64,000 bases of DNA from Clostridium algidicarnis DSM 15099 (GCF_002934235.1 NZ_PTIS01000002.1:124001-188000); one strand, 5' to 3'; shown: positions 36,628-44,956, counted from the stretch's first letter. Notes: a model not told the origin generated them from the letters alone. Numbers and translations: made by a program.

Positions 36628-36880
36628 AAAAAGCACCCTATGAAAAAATCATAGGGCGCTTGTATAACCGCGGTACCACCTAACTTTAGGAATAATCCTC
36701 ATCTCTTAAAGATACTATCATATCTCTATCCTTTTAACGTAAGATGCACGGCTTAAAGTACTAAAATTCATCTAAGCACAAAAGAGACCCATTGGGTTTA
36801 AACATGACTATTATGATTCCACCATCCATAACTCTCTTAAAATCTGTTTTTAAACTTACTTACTTCTCTTTAAAGTTTTA
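36628..36880 (-). promoter_or_regulatory. T-box riboswitch controlling trpS
   Basis: The minus strand carries the T-box core GGTGGTACCGCGG (complement of 36668-36680). It is followed by a terminator hairpin (GCGCCCTATG...CATAGGGTGC, 36632-36660) and a T-run. Upstream, GGATGGTGGAA is the stem I distal-loop signature. CCAATGGGTCTC contains a TGG (complement of 36790-36792) that is the likely specifier codon for tryptophan. Uncharged tRNA-Trp should pair here and allow read-through. Confidence 0.93.
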
Positions 36881-37090
36881 AATTATTGGGATTTTAATAA
36901 ACATTATTAATTGTATTGAGTCTATAATAGTACTATTTAATAATTATGTCAATATACAATAAACATATTTATATTAATAGAACTTGAAACAATAAATGTG
37001 TTACATATATTTGAATTAGTGGTAATTAGGGAATAGTATATATATAGGAAAGATAATTATATTTACAATATTATTTTAGGGGGAATGGTG
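36881..37090. other. Divergent promoter spacer between the trpS leader and the ECF gene
   Basis: Very AT-rich. I see no gene, riboswitch core or terminator. Promoters for both directions must lie here, but no clear TTGACA/TATAAT pair stands out. AGGGGGA at 37078-37084 is the ribosome binding site of the next gene. Confidence 0.5.
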
Positions 37091-37648
37091 ATGGAAAAGA
37101 AAAGAGATAACAAAATAGCAAAGACACAAAGTAAAATAAGGGATTTAATTTATATGGCGCTTATGTCATCAATTGTACTTTTAGGAACCTCTCTTATAAC
37201 AATACCGTCTTATAATGGAGTTATTCATATAGGAGATAGTATTATATTTATATCAGTTATCTTATTAGGTAAGAAGAAAGGTGCTGTATCCTCAGCATTA
37301 GGAATGTTTTTGTTTGATATACTTCATGGGTATACTTATTGGGCACCTTTTACATTTATTATTAAAGGTTCAATGGTACTTATAGCCGGATGGATAATTG
37401 AAAGGGGGGAGAATAAATCTACATTAAAATATGCCTTTGCATTTTTAGTATCTGGGATATTTATGATAGGTGCATATTTTATATCAGGAGCCTTAATAAA
37501 GATGCTGTTTTTAGGCGAGGGCATAACATTTATGAAGGCGCTTATAGTATCTTCTTATGATATACCAGGGAATATACTACAGGTATTTGTAGGTATAATA
37601 ATTGCATTACCTTTAATAAAGGTAGTAGAAACTCATAGAATAGTATAA
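37091..37648 (+). CDS. ECF transporter S component (PF07155-type), substrate unknown
   Basis: A 185-residue protein with about six membrane helices. GDSIIFISVILLGKKKGAVSS followed by FDILHGY and FTFIIKG is typical of the YpaA/HmpT-like ECF S components that capture a vitamin or precursor. The substrate cannot be deduced and, unlike thiW, no riboswitch is visible upstream. I choose ATG 37091, 6 nt after AGGGGGA, rather than ATG 37085, which touches it. The energising module is not in the window. No plus-strand terminator is obvious; the hairpin downstream serves the opposing gene. Confidence 0.82.
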   Translation: MEKKRDNKIAKTQSKIRDLIYMALMSSIVLLGTSLITIPSYNGVIHIGDSIIFISVILLGKKKGAVSSALGMFLFDILHGYTYWAPFTFIIKGSMVLIAGWIIERGENKSTLKYAFAFLVSGIFMIGAYFISGALIKMLFLGEGITFMKALIVSSYDIPGNILQVFVGIIIALPLIKVVETHRIV

Positions 37649-37673
37649 AAGGGAAAAAGGACAAGTTAAATAT

Positions 37674-37707
37674 AAAAAAATGGACTAATTTATAAATAAA
37701 TTAGTCC
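37674..37707 (-). terminator. Terminator of the zinc-ribbon gene
   Basis: GGACTAATTTAT (37682-37693) and ATAAATTAGTCC (37696-37707) form a 12-bp stem. On the minus strand it is followed by ATTTTTTT; the plus strand has no T-run. Confidence 0.88.
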
Positions 37708-37740
37708 TAGAACTCATAAGAAAATAAAGTTTATATTCTC

Positions 37741-37896
37741 TTATCTATTGTTTCTTTCAGCTTTTCTTGCTCGTCTACAATCAGGGCATCTTACAGGATC
37801 ATTTTCAAATCCTTTTTCTTTAAAGAATTCTTGCTCTCCAGCTGTAAAAACAAATTCTTTTCCACAATCTTTACATACAATATTTTTATCTTCCAT
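37741..37896 (-). CDS. Small zinc-ribbon protein (51 aa)
   Basis: A 51-residue basic protein read on the minus strand, with AAGGAGG 10 nt before its ATG (complement of 37894-37896). It begins MEDKNIVCKDCGKEFVFTAG and contains a second CxxC in VRCPDCRRARK, so four cysteines form a zinc ribbon. The spacing and the FTAGEQEFFKEKGF segment match the short clostridial 'probable zinc-ribbon' (zf-trcl-like) family, of unknown function, perhaps nucleic-acid or ribosome binding. It has its own terminator and a leader with two hairpins. Confidence 0.88.
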   Translation of the reverse strand: MEDKNIVCKDCGKEFVFTAGEQEFFKEKGFENDPVRCPDCRRARKAERNNR

Positions 37897-37900
37897 TTTA

Positions 37901-37970
37901 CAAACCTCCTTGTGATCAAAGGGTTAATTTATAGATAACTTCTTCCCTTGATCAAAGGAAGGGAAATTAC
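37901..37970 (-). promoter_or_regulatory. Leader of the zinc-ribbon gene with alternative hairpins
   Basis: Read on the minus strand, TTCCCTT-9 nt-AAGGGAA forms a hairpin (37943-37965). CCTTTGATCA occurs twice, once inside this hairpin and once just before AAGGAGG, where CCTT can pair with AAGG of the Shine-Dalgarno. The two copies could compete, so translation may be regulated. Upstream of this, to 38211, I see only AT-rich DNA with no gene. Confidence 0.4.
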
Positions 37971-38223
37971 CTCATTAAATTGGACCCATATAATATATAG
38001 AGCCAAGCTCATAATGATATTATAACATATAGTTATAATATTTCAATATGAAATTAATTAATTATTCAATCTACTTTAATGATATAAAATTTCAATAATA
38101 AAGGTATATATGATATAATATTGCTATAATTAAACAAATAAATGGTTGATTATATATTGGAAGTATTTTAAACTATAAGTATTAGGTAAAATCATAAGAT
38201 TATACACAAAGGGGGAGAAAGTA

Positions 38224-38715
38224 TTGGCAAGTAATTATTCTTTTGATGTAGTATCAAAAGTTGATATGCAAGAAGTGGATAATGCTATAAATCAAACTTT
38301 AAAAGAAATAAGTCAACGATATGATTTTAAAGGCAGTAAGTCTACAGTTGAACTTGTAAAGAATGAAATTAAAATAGCTTCTGAAGATGACTTTAGATTA
38401 AAAGCTGTAATAGAAATATTGAAGGCAAAGCTTATAAAAAGGGGTATTTCAGCAAAAGCTTTAGATTTTGAAAAAGTGGAAGATGCTACTATGGGAACCG
38501 TAAGGCAAGTGGGCAAAATTGTAAATGGCATAGACAAAGAAAAATCAAAGCTTATAGTATCTGAAATAAAATCAAGTAAAATAAAGGTACAAACACAAAT
38601 ATTAGATGATGAGTTAAGAATTACAGGAAAAAACAAAGATGACTTGCAAGCTGTTATGGCTTTATTAAAAGGAAAAGATTTTGGGATAGAACTTCAATTT
38701 ATTAACTATAGATAA
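38224..38715 (+). CDS. yajQ: YajQ family nucleotide-binding protein
   Basis: A 163-residue protein opening with the family signature [23 protein letters not shown], then RYDFKGS, and ending with [15 protein letters not shown]. YajQ proteins have two ferredoxin-like folds, bind RNA and, in several bacteria, c-di-GMP. The start is TTG 38224, 5 nt after GGGGGAG; the second residue alanine matches MAS-type starts of the family. A diguanylate cyclase gene follows 65 nt later on the same strand with no terminator between, so a signalling pair is likely. Confidence 0.94.
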   Translation: MASNYSFDVVSKVDMQEVDNAINQTLKEISQRYDFKGSKSTVELVKNEIKIASEDDFRLKAVIEILKAKLIKRGISAKALDFEKVEDATMGTVRQVGKIVNGIDKEKSKLIVSEIKSSKIKVQTQILDDELRITGKNKDDLQAVMALLKGKDFGIELQFINYR

Positions 38716-38780
38716 ATAAATTATTTTATTATTAAACCATGGATAAGGTTAATAATAAGACTAATTTTGGAGAAGAAAAA

Positions 38781-39851
38781 ATGGAAGGTTATAAAGAAAA
38801 GTATGAAAAGTCACTAGAAGAATTTGAAATATACCAAAGCTTTGCAGAAACACAAATTCAAATGCTGAGTGAAAAAAATATAAGCTTAGAAAAAAGTCTT
38901 GATGCCCTCGTTAATATAGTAGAAATAAGTAAATATATAAATTCATATTTAAGTAATGAAAATCTAATACCTATGATAAATGATATGATAATAGGTATAT
39001 TAGGTGCAACTTATTCTTCTATTTATTTAGAAGAAAACGGTGAAATCATAATAAAGGCCAGTAATATGGAAGAAGCATACTTAATCTTTGAAGAAAATTT
39101 TTATATTGAAAAGATAAAAAGTGGGAAACCTTTTATTTTAAATTCTAAAGAAACAATTTTTAATACTAGAAATAGAGGCAACATGCATTCCGCAATAGGT
39201 GTACCTATAAATCTTAGAGAAAAGTTTATGGGATATATGATTCTAGAGCATAGCCTTTGTAATTTTTTTAACCCAGATCATGTGAAGTTCATATCTTCTA
39301 TAGCTAATCAAATTGCTATTGCTATTGAAAACAACATTTTGTATAAGGAAATACAAAGACAGATAAACATGGATCCCCTACTTGGAATTTACACACGAAA
39401 ATATTTTATGAATTTTGTAAATGATAAGATTAGTGAAAATGGGTGTAGTAGATTTGCCATAGTTATGATTGATTTAGATGATTTTAAAAAGATTAATGAC
39501 TCTTTTGGGCATCAATTTGGTGATGAAGTTTTACTAAAGACAGTAAAGGAAATAAAAAAAGGCTTAGGTCCAAAAGATATTGTAGCTAGGTATGGTGGAG
39601 AAGAGATTGTTTTATATATAGACCAAGGCGAAGATTTCAAAAGTGTTTATAAAATTGTTGATAATATTAGAAAGTCTATAGAAGATAATGAATATTCATT
39701 AGTAGAAGATTATAAGGCTGTAACTGCAACTTTTGGTATATCTTTTTATCCTATAGATGGTCAGAACATAATAAATTTGATCCAAACTGCAGATAGATTA
39801 TTATATAAGGGCAAAAGAGCAGGTAAAAATAAAGTTATGTATAACATTTAA
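38781..39851 (+). CDS. GAF-GGDEF diguanylate cyclase
   Basis: A 356-residue protein from ATG 38781, which follows TTGGAG by 8 nt; an upstream ATG at 38739 has no ribosome binding site. A short coiled coil (about 5-45) leads to a GAF-like sensor domain (50-200), then a GGDEF domain (from about 205). The signature reads ARYGGEEI, an active-type GGEE core with Ile in the last position. The residues before it are GPKD, so the RxxD inhibitory site is missing and product feedback is not expected. There are no membrane helices, so it should be a cytosolic sensor. It is likely co-transcribed with yajQ, whose product may bind c-di-GMP. Confidence 0.9.
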   Translation: MEGYKEKYEKSLEEFEIYQSFAETQIQMLSEKNISLEKSLDALVNIVEISKYINSYLSNENLIPMINDMIIGILGATYSSIYLEENGEIIIKASNMEEAYLIFEENFYIEKIKSGKPFILNSKETIFNTRNRGNMHSAIGVPINLREKFMGYMILEHSLCNFFNPDHVKFISSIANQIAIAIENNILYKEIQRQINMDPLLGIYTRKYFMNFVNDKISENGCSRFAIVMIDLDDFKKINDSFGHQFGDEVLLKTVKEIKKGLGPKDIVARYGGEEIVLYIDQGEDFKSVYKIVDNIRKSIEDNEYSLVEDYKAVTATFGISFYPIDGQNIINLIQTADRLLYKGKRAGKNKVMYNI

Positions 39852-39855
39852 AACA

Positions 39856-39891
39856 AAGGTTATTTCTAATTAAGGAAGTAATCTTTTTTTT
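39856..39891 (+). terminator. Intrinsic terminator after the diguanylate cyclase gene
   Basis: GGTTATTTC (39858-39866) pairs with GAAGTAATC (39875-39883) with two G-U pairs, followed by eight Ts. Confidence 0.85.
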
Positions 39892-40026
39892 GTATAATTA
39901 ACTAAAGTAGAGGAAGATGTAAATAATTTATTAAGTTTTGAAGCTTTATTGATATAATATTCTGAATATTATATAATTATATTAACAAAGTGACTTTCTC
40001 TCAAATATAATAAAGGGGTGGTTAAG

Positions 40027-40437
40027 ATGATACATGTATTTTGCAGCCAAAGAGGTACAGGAAAAACCAAATCATTAATAAAACTTGCAAACGCTAAAGC
40101 TGAAAAAGCAAAAGGTACTGTTATATATATAGATGATGATAAGGGACCCATGTTTAATCTAGATTCTAGGATTAGAATGATAATTACAGATGACTTTAAA
40201 TTAAAAGATTATAATGAAATGTACGGTTTTTTGTGCGGCATACTTTCAGAAGACTATGATATAGAAACTATCTTTATAGATAGTCTGTGTAACATTATTT
40301 CTGGAAACTTAGAAGATGCCGCACATTTATTTTTGAAGATGGAAAAGTTGGCTCACAATTATAAGTTGGAGTTTTATATAAATATAAATGCAGATTATAG
40401 TGAAATACCTCTATTTTTACAAAAGTATGCGGCTTAA
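40027..40437 (+). CDS. Small P-loop NTPase-like protein of unknown function
   Basis: A 136-residue protein with an N-terminal Walker A SQRGTGKTKS (about residues 6-15) and a Walker B-like IFIDSLCNI near residue 85. The fold resembles a minimal RecA/AAA-like core without sensor or lid regions. I prefer ATG 40027, about 7 nt after AAAGGGGTGG, over GTG 40018. I do not recognise a family with a known role; related small proteins appear in clostridia. It is flanked by terminators, so it is a single-gene unit. Confidence 0.65.
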   Translation: MIHVFCSQRGTGKTKSLIKLANAKAEKAKGTVIYIDDDKGPMFNLDSRIRMIITDDFKLKDYNEMYGFLCGILSEDYDIETIFIDSLCNIISGNLEDAAHLFLKMEKLAHNYKLEFYININADYSEIPLFLQKYAA

Positions 40438-40498
40438 ATTTACAGATAGTATTAAAAAATGTTAACGCGCTCTGATAATACTTAGAAAAATTAATTTT

Positions 40499-40533
40499 AA
40501 ACTACTTTCTTTTAAGAAAGTAGTTTATTTTAG
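40499..40533. terminator. Hairpin terminator
   Basis: AACTACTTTCTT pairs with AAGAAAGTAGTT around a short loop, followed by TATTTTAG. It lies about 60 nt after the P-loop gene. From here to 40711 there is only AT-rich DNA with an inverted repeat TTTAAATTAAG/CTTAATTTAAA (40643-40681). Confidence 0.75.
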
Positions 40534-40711
40534 TTATAGAATTAGTTTGTTTTGTGTAGTCATATAGTATAATCTTCAGAAAAACTTAATTTAAACGATA
40601 ATAAATAGAAGCTTAAAAATAGCTATTAAGTATCATAATACCTTTAAATTAAGGTTTCAATGAAATGATTCTTAATTTAAAACATATAGAATTTAATCTG
40701 GAGGATGAACT

Positions 40712-42796
40712 ATGGGAAATATGATTAATGTAAATAATCCTTATGGAACTAATAATAAAAAACTTACCTCAAAACTTACATTTCAAAATGGAGAAAGTTT
40801 TTCAGCAAGAGTTGTAGCATATGGAGATTCTAAAGATGAAGTTACTTTAAGGATGATAGATGGATGGCAATTTGAAGCACAAATAGATGGAAATATAGAC
40901 TTGGATTATAAAGGAATAAGAAAGTTTGTAGTAGAAGGATTTGAAGATAACAAGCTTAAGATAAAAATCTTAAAGTCAGAGGTAGCATTAGAAGATAATT
41001 TTAAAGGATCCATCGACTTAATATTAGAAGAAAATGGTCTTACAAAAGCAGATGGAGAAATATTAGTTAAGATGTTAAAACATAATATAGAGCTGAATAA
41101 AGAAAATATTTCAAAAGTTAAAACATTAATAGATTTTAAAGAAAATGTATTGTCTGATCCTTCAAAAGAAAGAGAATTTATATTAAAATATTTAAATAGT
41201 AAATCCATAGATATAAACAGTGAACAAGGAAAAAACATAGAAAAGGTTTTAAAAGAATCCTTTTCTAAATTTAAAGAGTTATCTATAGAGGATTTAATGT
41301 TTATGATGGAAAATGATCTGACTTTAGATAAAGAAACTATAGAAGGTTTTAAAAATATATTTAAGGAAGATAGTAAGCTTTATGATTTGTTAAAAGATAT
41401 GGAAAAGTTACTCGCAATTGAAGATGTAAAACAAGAAAATGGTATTGCTAAAGATTCAGCCAATATAGAGGTGGAAGAATCATCTATAATTAAAACACAA
41501 GTGGTAGAAAGGGGAAGCCTTAATGAAAAAGAGGTAGAAGCAATACTTTCTAAAGGAATAAAAGATACTTTAAATATGGATGTAAATTTCAATAAAGATT
41601 CTATAAGTGATTTAATGTCATCACTAAATAAGTTCACTAAAGAGAACATTTTAAAAAGCATACAAGAAGTATTAAAGATTGACAACATAAATGTAGATGA
41701 TATGTTAATAGATATATCTAAAGGAGACTTTGATGAAGAGGGAATTAGAAATCTTTCTACTTTGATAAATGCAGTGGAAGATCAAATTTTAAATAGTAAG
41801 GATCAAATAAAAATTGAACTTAAAGAAATATTTCCAAAAGAACTCATTTTAACAGAAAATGAAGTTAATAACTTATCAAATTTTATACAAAAAGAAACTG
41901 AGCCAAAATCTTTTGTTGAGTTTAAGCAAAATATAGCAAACATCTCACAAAATGTTACAGAAACCATGTTAAGTTTAAATAATCTAACTGGAGATAACCT
42001 TGAAAAGATTTTAAATCTGGTTAATAAAGAAAACCTTCAATCAAACGAAACCGTAAAGTTTTTAATGAATTTTTCACAAAGCAAGGGAAAAGATGGTTTA
42101 AGCAATTTTAATATAGATAGTGAGCAGACCTTATCTTTAATCATGGGTAAGAATATAGAAGAAAATATAAATCAAGAGTCCGTAGAAACAAAAGGTATCA
42201 TTTACGAAAGCTTAGCTGAAAGTACATCTAAAGAGTTGTTAAAGGACAGTGCCACCATTATTAAAAATCAGATGGATATAAAGTTAAATAACATGAAAAA
42301 CATAGTAAATGATGTGTTAAATAAGTCTTTAGATGGGAAGGATAATATAAATAACATATTATCCTTCATAAAGAATAATTTAAGTGACTTTAAATTATTC
42401 AATACAATTTCTAATGAATATTATTATATGGATTTACCTATAGAAATGAACTATAAAGAGTATCCTTGTAGGGTAATAATAAAAGATAAGAGAGAAGAAG
42501 GAAAGAAAATTGATTCTAAAGATGTTAAAATGGTAGTTACAGTAAAGACACAGTTTTTAGGCGAGGTTGATGGATTTATAAAAGTTAAAAATGATTTTAT
42601 GAATTTAGAAATAAAGTGTTATGAAAAGTCTATAAAGATATTAAATATGAAAAGAGAATCATTAAAAGAATCATTAGAAAGTTTAGGATATAATTGTGAT
42701 ATTAAATTTTCTAAAAAAGAAATAGCATCTGATATAGTGAGTTGTAGAGAGTTTTTTAATGATAATGATTTTACATCTTTAAATGTTATGGTGTAA
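40712..42796 (+). CDS. FliK-like (flagellar hook-length control-like) protein
   Basis: A 694-residue acidic, Lys/Glu/Asn-rich protein with no signal peptide or membrane helix. A small beta-rich N-terminal domain (about 15-90) is followed by a long, probably disordered, low-complexity middle. The compact C-terminal region (about 560-690), with YYYMDLPIEMNYKEYPCRVII and later KTQFLGEVDGFIKVKN, looks like the C-terminal Flg_hook fold of FliK. The next gene encodes a FlhB C-terminal-domain protein. FliK talks to FlhB in flagellar export, so this mirrors the ylqG-ylqH (FlhX) pair of Bacillus. The identification rests on context plus a loose fold pattern. ATG 40712 follows CTGGAGGATGAACT. Confidence 0.65.
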   Translation: MGNMINVNNPYGTNNKKLTSKLTFQNGESFSARVVAYGDSKDEVTLRMIDGWQFEAQIDGNIDLDYKGIRKFVVEGFEDNKLKIKILKSEVALEDNFKGSIDLILEENGLTKADGEILVKMLKHNIELNKENISKVKTLIDFKENVLSDPSKEREFILKYLNSKSIDINSEQGKNIEKVLKESFSKFKELSIEDLMFMMENDLTLDKETIEGFKNIFKEDSKLYDLLKDMEKLLAIEDVKQENGIAKDSANIEVEESSIIKTQVVERGSLNEKEVEAILSKGIKDTLNMDVNFNKDSISDLMSSLNKFTKENILKSIQEVLKIDNINVDDMLIDISKGDFDEEGIRNLSTLINAVEDQILNSKDQIKIELKEIFPKELILTENEVNNLSNFIQKETEPKSFVEFKQNIANISQNVTETMLSLNNLTGDNLEKILNLVNKENLQSNETVKFLMNFSQSKGKDGLSNFNIDSEQTLSLIMGKNIEENINQESVETKGIIYESLAESTSKELLKDSATIIKNQMDIKLNNMKNIVNDVLNKSLDGKDNINNILSFIKNNLSDFKLFNTISNEYYYMDLPIEMNYKEYPCRVIIKDKREEGKKIDSKDVKMVVTVKTQFLGEVDGFIKVKNDFMNLEIKCYEKSIKILNMKRESLKESLESLGYNCDIKFSKKEIASDIVSCREFFNDNDFTSLNVMV

Positions 42797-42907
42797 AATC
42801 ATATGAGAGATCTTTTAAAAATCATATTATAAGTGCTAAAATTACTAATAGGGTTAAAAGATGTGATAAGTATTAATTATAGCTATTAAGGTGGTGAAGA
42901 GTAACGT

Positions 42908-43174
42908 ATGAAAAAAGCAAGGAAGGCAGCAGCTGTTAAATATGAACATTCCTATGATGCACCAATGGTTACAGCTAGAGGAATGGGAGATATAGCAGAT
43001 AAAATACTAGAAAAAGCTAAAGAAAGTGATGTTCCAATAGTATATAATAAGGAACTTGCAGATTTGTTAAATAATGTAGACATAGGAGAATTCATACCCT
43101 CTGAACTTTATGAAGCTATAGCGGAGATAATAGCTTACATTACAGATATAGATGCTATATTAGGAGAAAGGTGA
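42908..43174 (+). CDS. flhX: FlhX: stand-alone FlhB cytoplasmic-domain homologue
   Basis: An 88-residue protein equal to the cytoplasmic C-terminal domain of FlhB/YscU, without the membrane part. MKKARKAAAVKYEHSYDAPMV aligns with the start of that domain. The self-cleaving NPTH motif is replaced by DAPM, so autoproteolysis is not expected. DIADKILEKAKESDVPIVYNKELADLL and the following helix are the conserved rest of the domain. FlhX can partly replace FlhB-CC in flagellar export in Bacillus (YlqH). No other flagellar gene is nearby. It ends 7 nt before the phosphoesterase gene. Confidence 0.88.
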   Translation: MKKARKAAAVKYEHSYDAPMVTARGMGDIADKILEKAKESDVPIVYNKELADLLNNVDIGEFIPSELYEAIAEIIAYITDIDAILGER

Positions 43175-43181
43175 GTGAATA

Positions 43182-43874
43182 ATGGCATTATATGCAATAT
43201 CAGATTTACACTTAGCTTTAAGTGGAGATAAGCCCATGGATGTGTTTGGGCAGCAGTGGTTTAAGCACGATGAAAAGATAAAAGAAAATTGGTTAAAGAA
43301 GGTTTCAAGTGATGATACTGTACTTATTGCTGGAGATATATCTTGGTCTATGACCATGGAAGATAGCAAAAAAGAATTAGAGTGGATAGATAATCTTCCA
43401 GGAAGGAAGATATTTATTAAGGGGAATCACGATTATTGGTGGAATAGTATTACAAAACTTAATGCTATGTTCGATAATATGGATTTTATCCAAAATAACT
43501 TTTTTAATTATGAAGACTGGGCCATTTGTGGTACTAGAGGATGGACTTGTCCTGGTGGAGAGAACTACACGAAACATGATGAAAAGATATATGAAAGAGA
43601 GCTTATAAGACTAAAACTTTCACTAGATATGGCAGTGAAAAAAGGTTATGATAAGATAATAGTGATGATTCACTATCCTCCAACTAACGAAAGGTTTGAG
43701 GAGTCAGAAGTTACTAAAATATTTAAAGAATATAATGTATCTAAGGTTATATATGGTCATTTGCATGGACCAGCACTAGCTAAGGTATTAAATGGATATA
43801 AAGATGGAGTGGAATATATAATGACCTCTTGTGATTATATAGATTTTGATCCAGTGAAGATTTTATCTGATTAA
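43182..43874 (+). CDS. Calcineurin-like metallophosphoesterase
   Basis: A 230-residue enzyme with all metal motifs: SDLHL (DxH), AGDISW (GD), GNHDYWW (GNHD), MIHYPP (H) and GHLHG (GHxH). The set and length match a predicted cytosolic phosphohydrolase family common in Firmicutes; the substrate is unknown. It starts 7 nt after flhX on the same strand (AGGTGAGTGAATAATG), so it is in one transcript with the FliK-like and flhX genes. Confidence 0.88.
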   Translation: MALYAISDLHLALSGDKPMDVFGQQWFKHDEKIKENWLKKVSSDDTVLIAGDISWSMTMEDSKKELEWIDNLPGRKIFIKGNHDYWWNSITKLNAMFDNMDFIQNNFFNYEDWAICGTRGWTCPGGENYTKHDEKIYERELIRLKLSLDMAVKKGYDKIIVMIHYPPTNERFEESEVTKIFKEYNVSKVIYGHLHGPALAKVLNGYKDGVEYIMTSCDYIDFDPVKILSD

Positions 43875-44116
43875 AAACCATATTAAAGCGTTTTAACTTC
43901 CCCTTACTTTGTTTGCTTTTAAATGTACTTTATATATTTTACAAGATATAAGGACTACTTAGGGTTATTTCAGGTACTAATTTGTGATTTTAGCATTAAA
44001 AGTTTATATAAAATAAGTAGATTTTGTGTATATAAAATCCGCAATAGTATGGATTAAAAATATGAACTTAAAGTCATATACTATATATAAAGATATGTAT
44101 AATTCTAAAAAAAAGA
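43875..44116 (+). other. AT-rich upstream region with a -10 box
   Basis: No gene is visible. TATAAT at 44098-44103 would start transcription near 44110, just before the second copy of the structured RNA element. A matching -35 box is not clear. No terminator is obvious after the phosphoesterase gene. Confidence 0.45.
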
Positions 44117-44265
44117 TTTATCCGATGGCTACCATCCGTAACACCCCTATCCTCTTCAAGGTGGGGGATTACGGTTGCTAAGCCCGTGGATAAGTTCTTC
44201 TAGCCTTTGATGGAGAGATGTAGTCCTTATAAGCAAACTCCACTTGAGTCTAAGAATCACTTGAT
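44117..44265 (+). ncRNA. Structured RNA-like element, copy 2 of 2
   Basis: 149 nt, the same length as copy 1 (17505-17653), with 140 identical positions by my count and no indels. TTATCC (44118-44123) pairs with GGATAA, GGC with GCC, and CCGTAA with TTACGG, which is perfect here and has one mismatch in copy 1. The CCCC/GGGG stem, the GGAG/CTCC stem and the 3' closing arms are kept. It ends 24 nt before the acetyltransferase start codon. The Shine-Dalgarno AGGGGGG of that gene can pair with the element's CCCCTA. The family is unrecognised. Confidence 0.7.
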
Positions 44266-44289
44266 ATAGTAACTAGGGGGGTTAAAATC

Positions 44290-44880
44290 ATGGATAAGAG
44301 CATTAGAGATGCTCAAGATAGTGACAGTGATATTATAGCAGAGTTAATTTATAGTACAGAAAGTAATCCAGAAGATGTATGGGGAGGTAGTAACAAAGAA
44401 GAAAACTTAGAGTTAATAAAATACCTTATTAAAAACCATGATTCTAGATATAGCTGTAGATTTGCTAAAGTTGCTGAATATAAAGGTGAGGTTGCAGGGG
44501 TTCTTGTTTTAATACCATATAATAAATTAGGGACATCTAATATAAAAACCAGCGTAGCCATACTAAAAAGGCTTAAAGGAATAAAGCAAAAGTTTAAGTT
44601 TATAATAAGTGAGTTAAAATTTATAACTGTTAAAGAATGCGACAAAGGAGACCTTTATATAGCAAATATAGCTGTAACAGAAAAAGCAAAGGGCCTTCAT
44701 ATAGGAAAGCTTTTAATGGAGCACGCAGAAACCTTAGCTAAAAGAAGTAAATACTCTAGATGTACATTACTAGCAAAAGATGCATATGTAGCTGAGTTTT
44801 ATAAAAAGATTGATTATAGCTTAATTTATAATAAAAAGGTTTTTGGAAATGAAATAATAAAGATGGCTAAATTAATATAA
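44290..44880 (+). CDS. GNAT family N-acetyltransferase
   Basis: A 196-residue GNAT protein. The N-terminus IRDAQDSDSDIIAELI and the motif A region LYIANIAVTEKAKGLHIGKLLMEHAETLAKR (acetyl-CoA pyrophosphate loop QxxGxG-like, here GLHIGK) are diagnostic. The C-terminal FYKKIDYSLIYNK is the usual end. A long insert between beta-2 and beta-3 precedes motif A. The substrate is not deducible. ATG 44290 follows AGGGGGGTTAAAATC. The duplicated RNA element lies directly upstream, so expression may be RNA-controlled. A terminator follows at 44957. Confidence 0.85.
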   Translation: MDKSIRDAQDSDSDIIAELIYSTESNPEDVWGGSNKEENLELIKYLIKNHDSRYSCRFAKVAEYKGEVAGVLVLIPYNKLGTSNIKTSVAILKRLKGIKQKFKFIISELKFITVKECDKGDLYIANIAVTEKAKGLHIGKLLMEHAETLAKRSKYSRCTLLAKDAYVAEFYKKIDYSLIYNKKVFGNEIIKMAKLI

Positions 44881-44956
44881 GACATATTAACAAAACAGAA
44901 GGTTGAGAGATGAATTTAATAAATACGCTTAAAGAATTTTATGAATAGGGTTAAAT

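Noticed and set aside
36900-37084. Riboswitch upstream of the second ECF S component gene
   Set aside because: I looked for TPP, FMN, preQ1, folate and cobalamin cores, and none is present in this AT-rich spacer.
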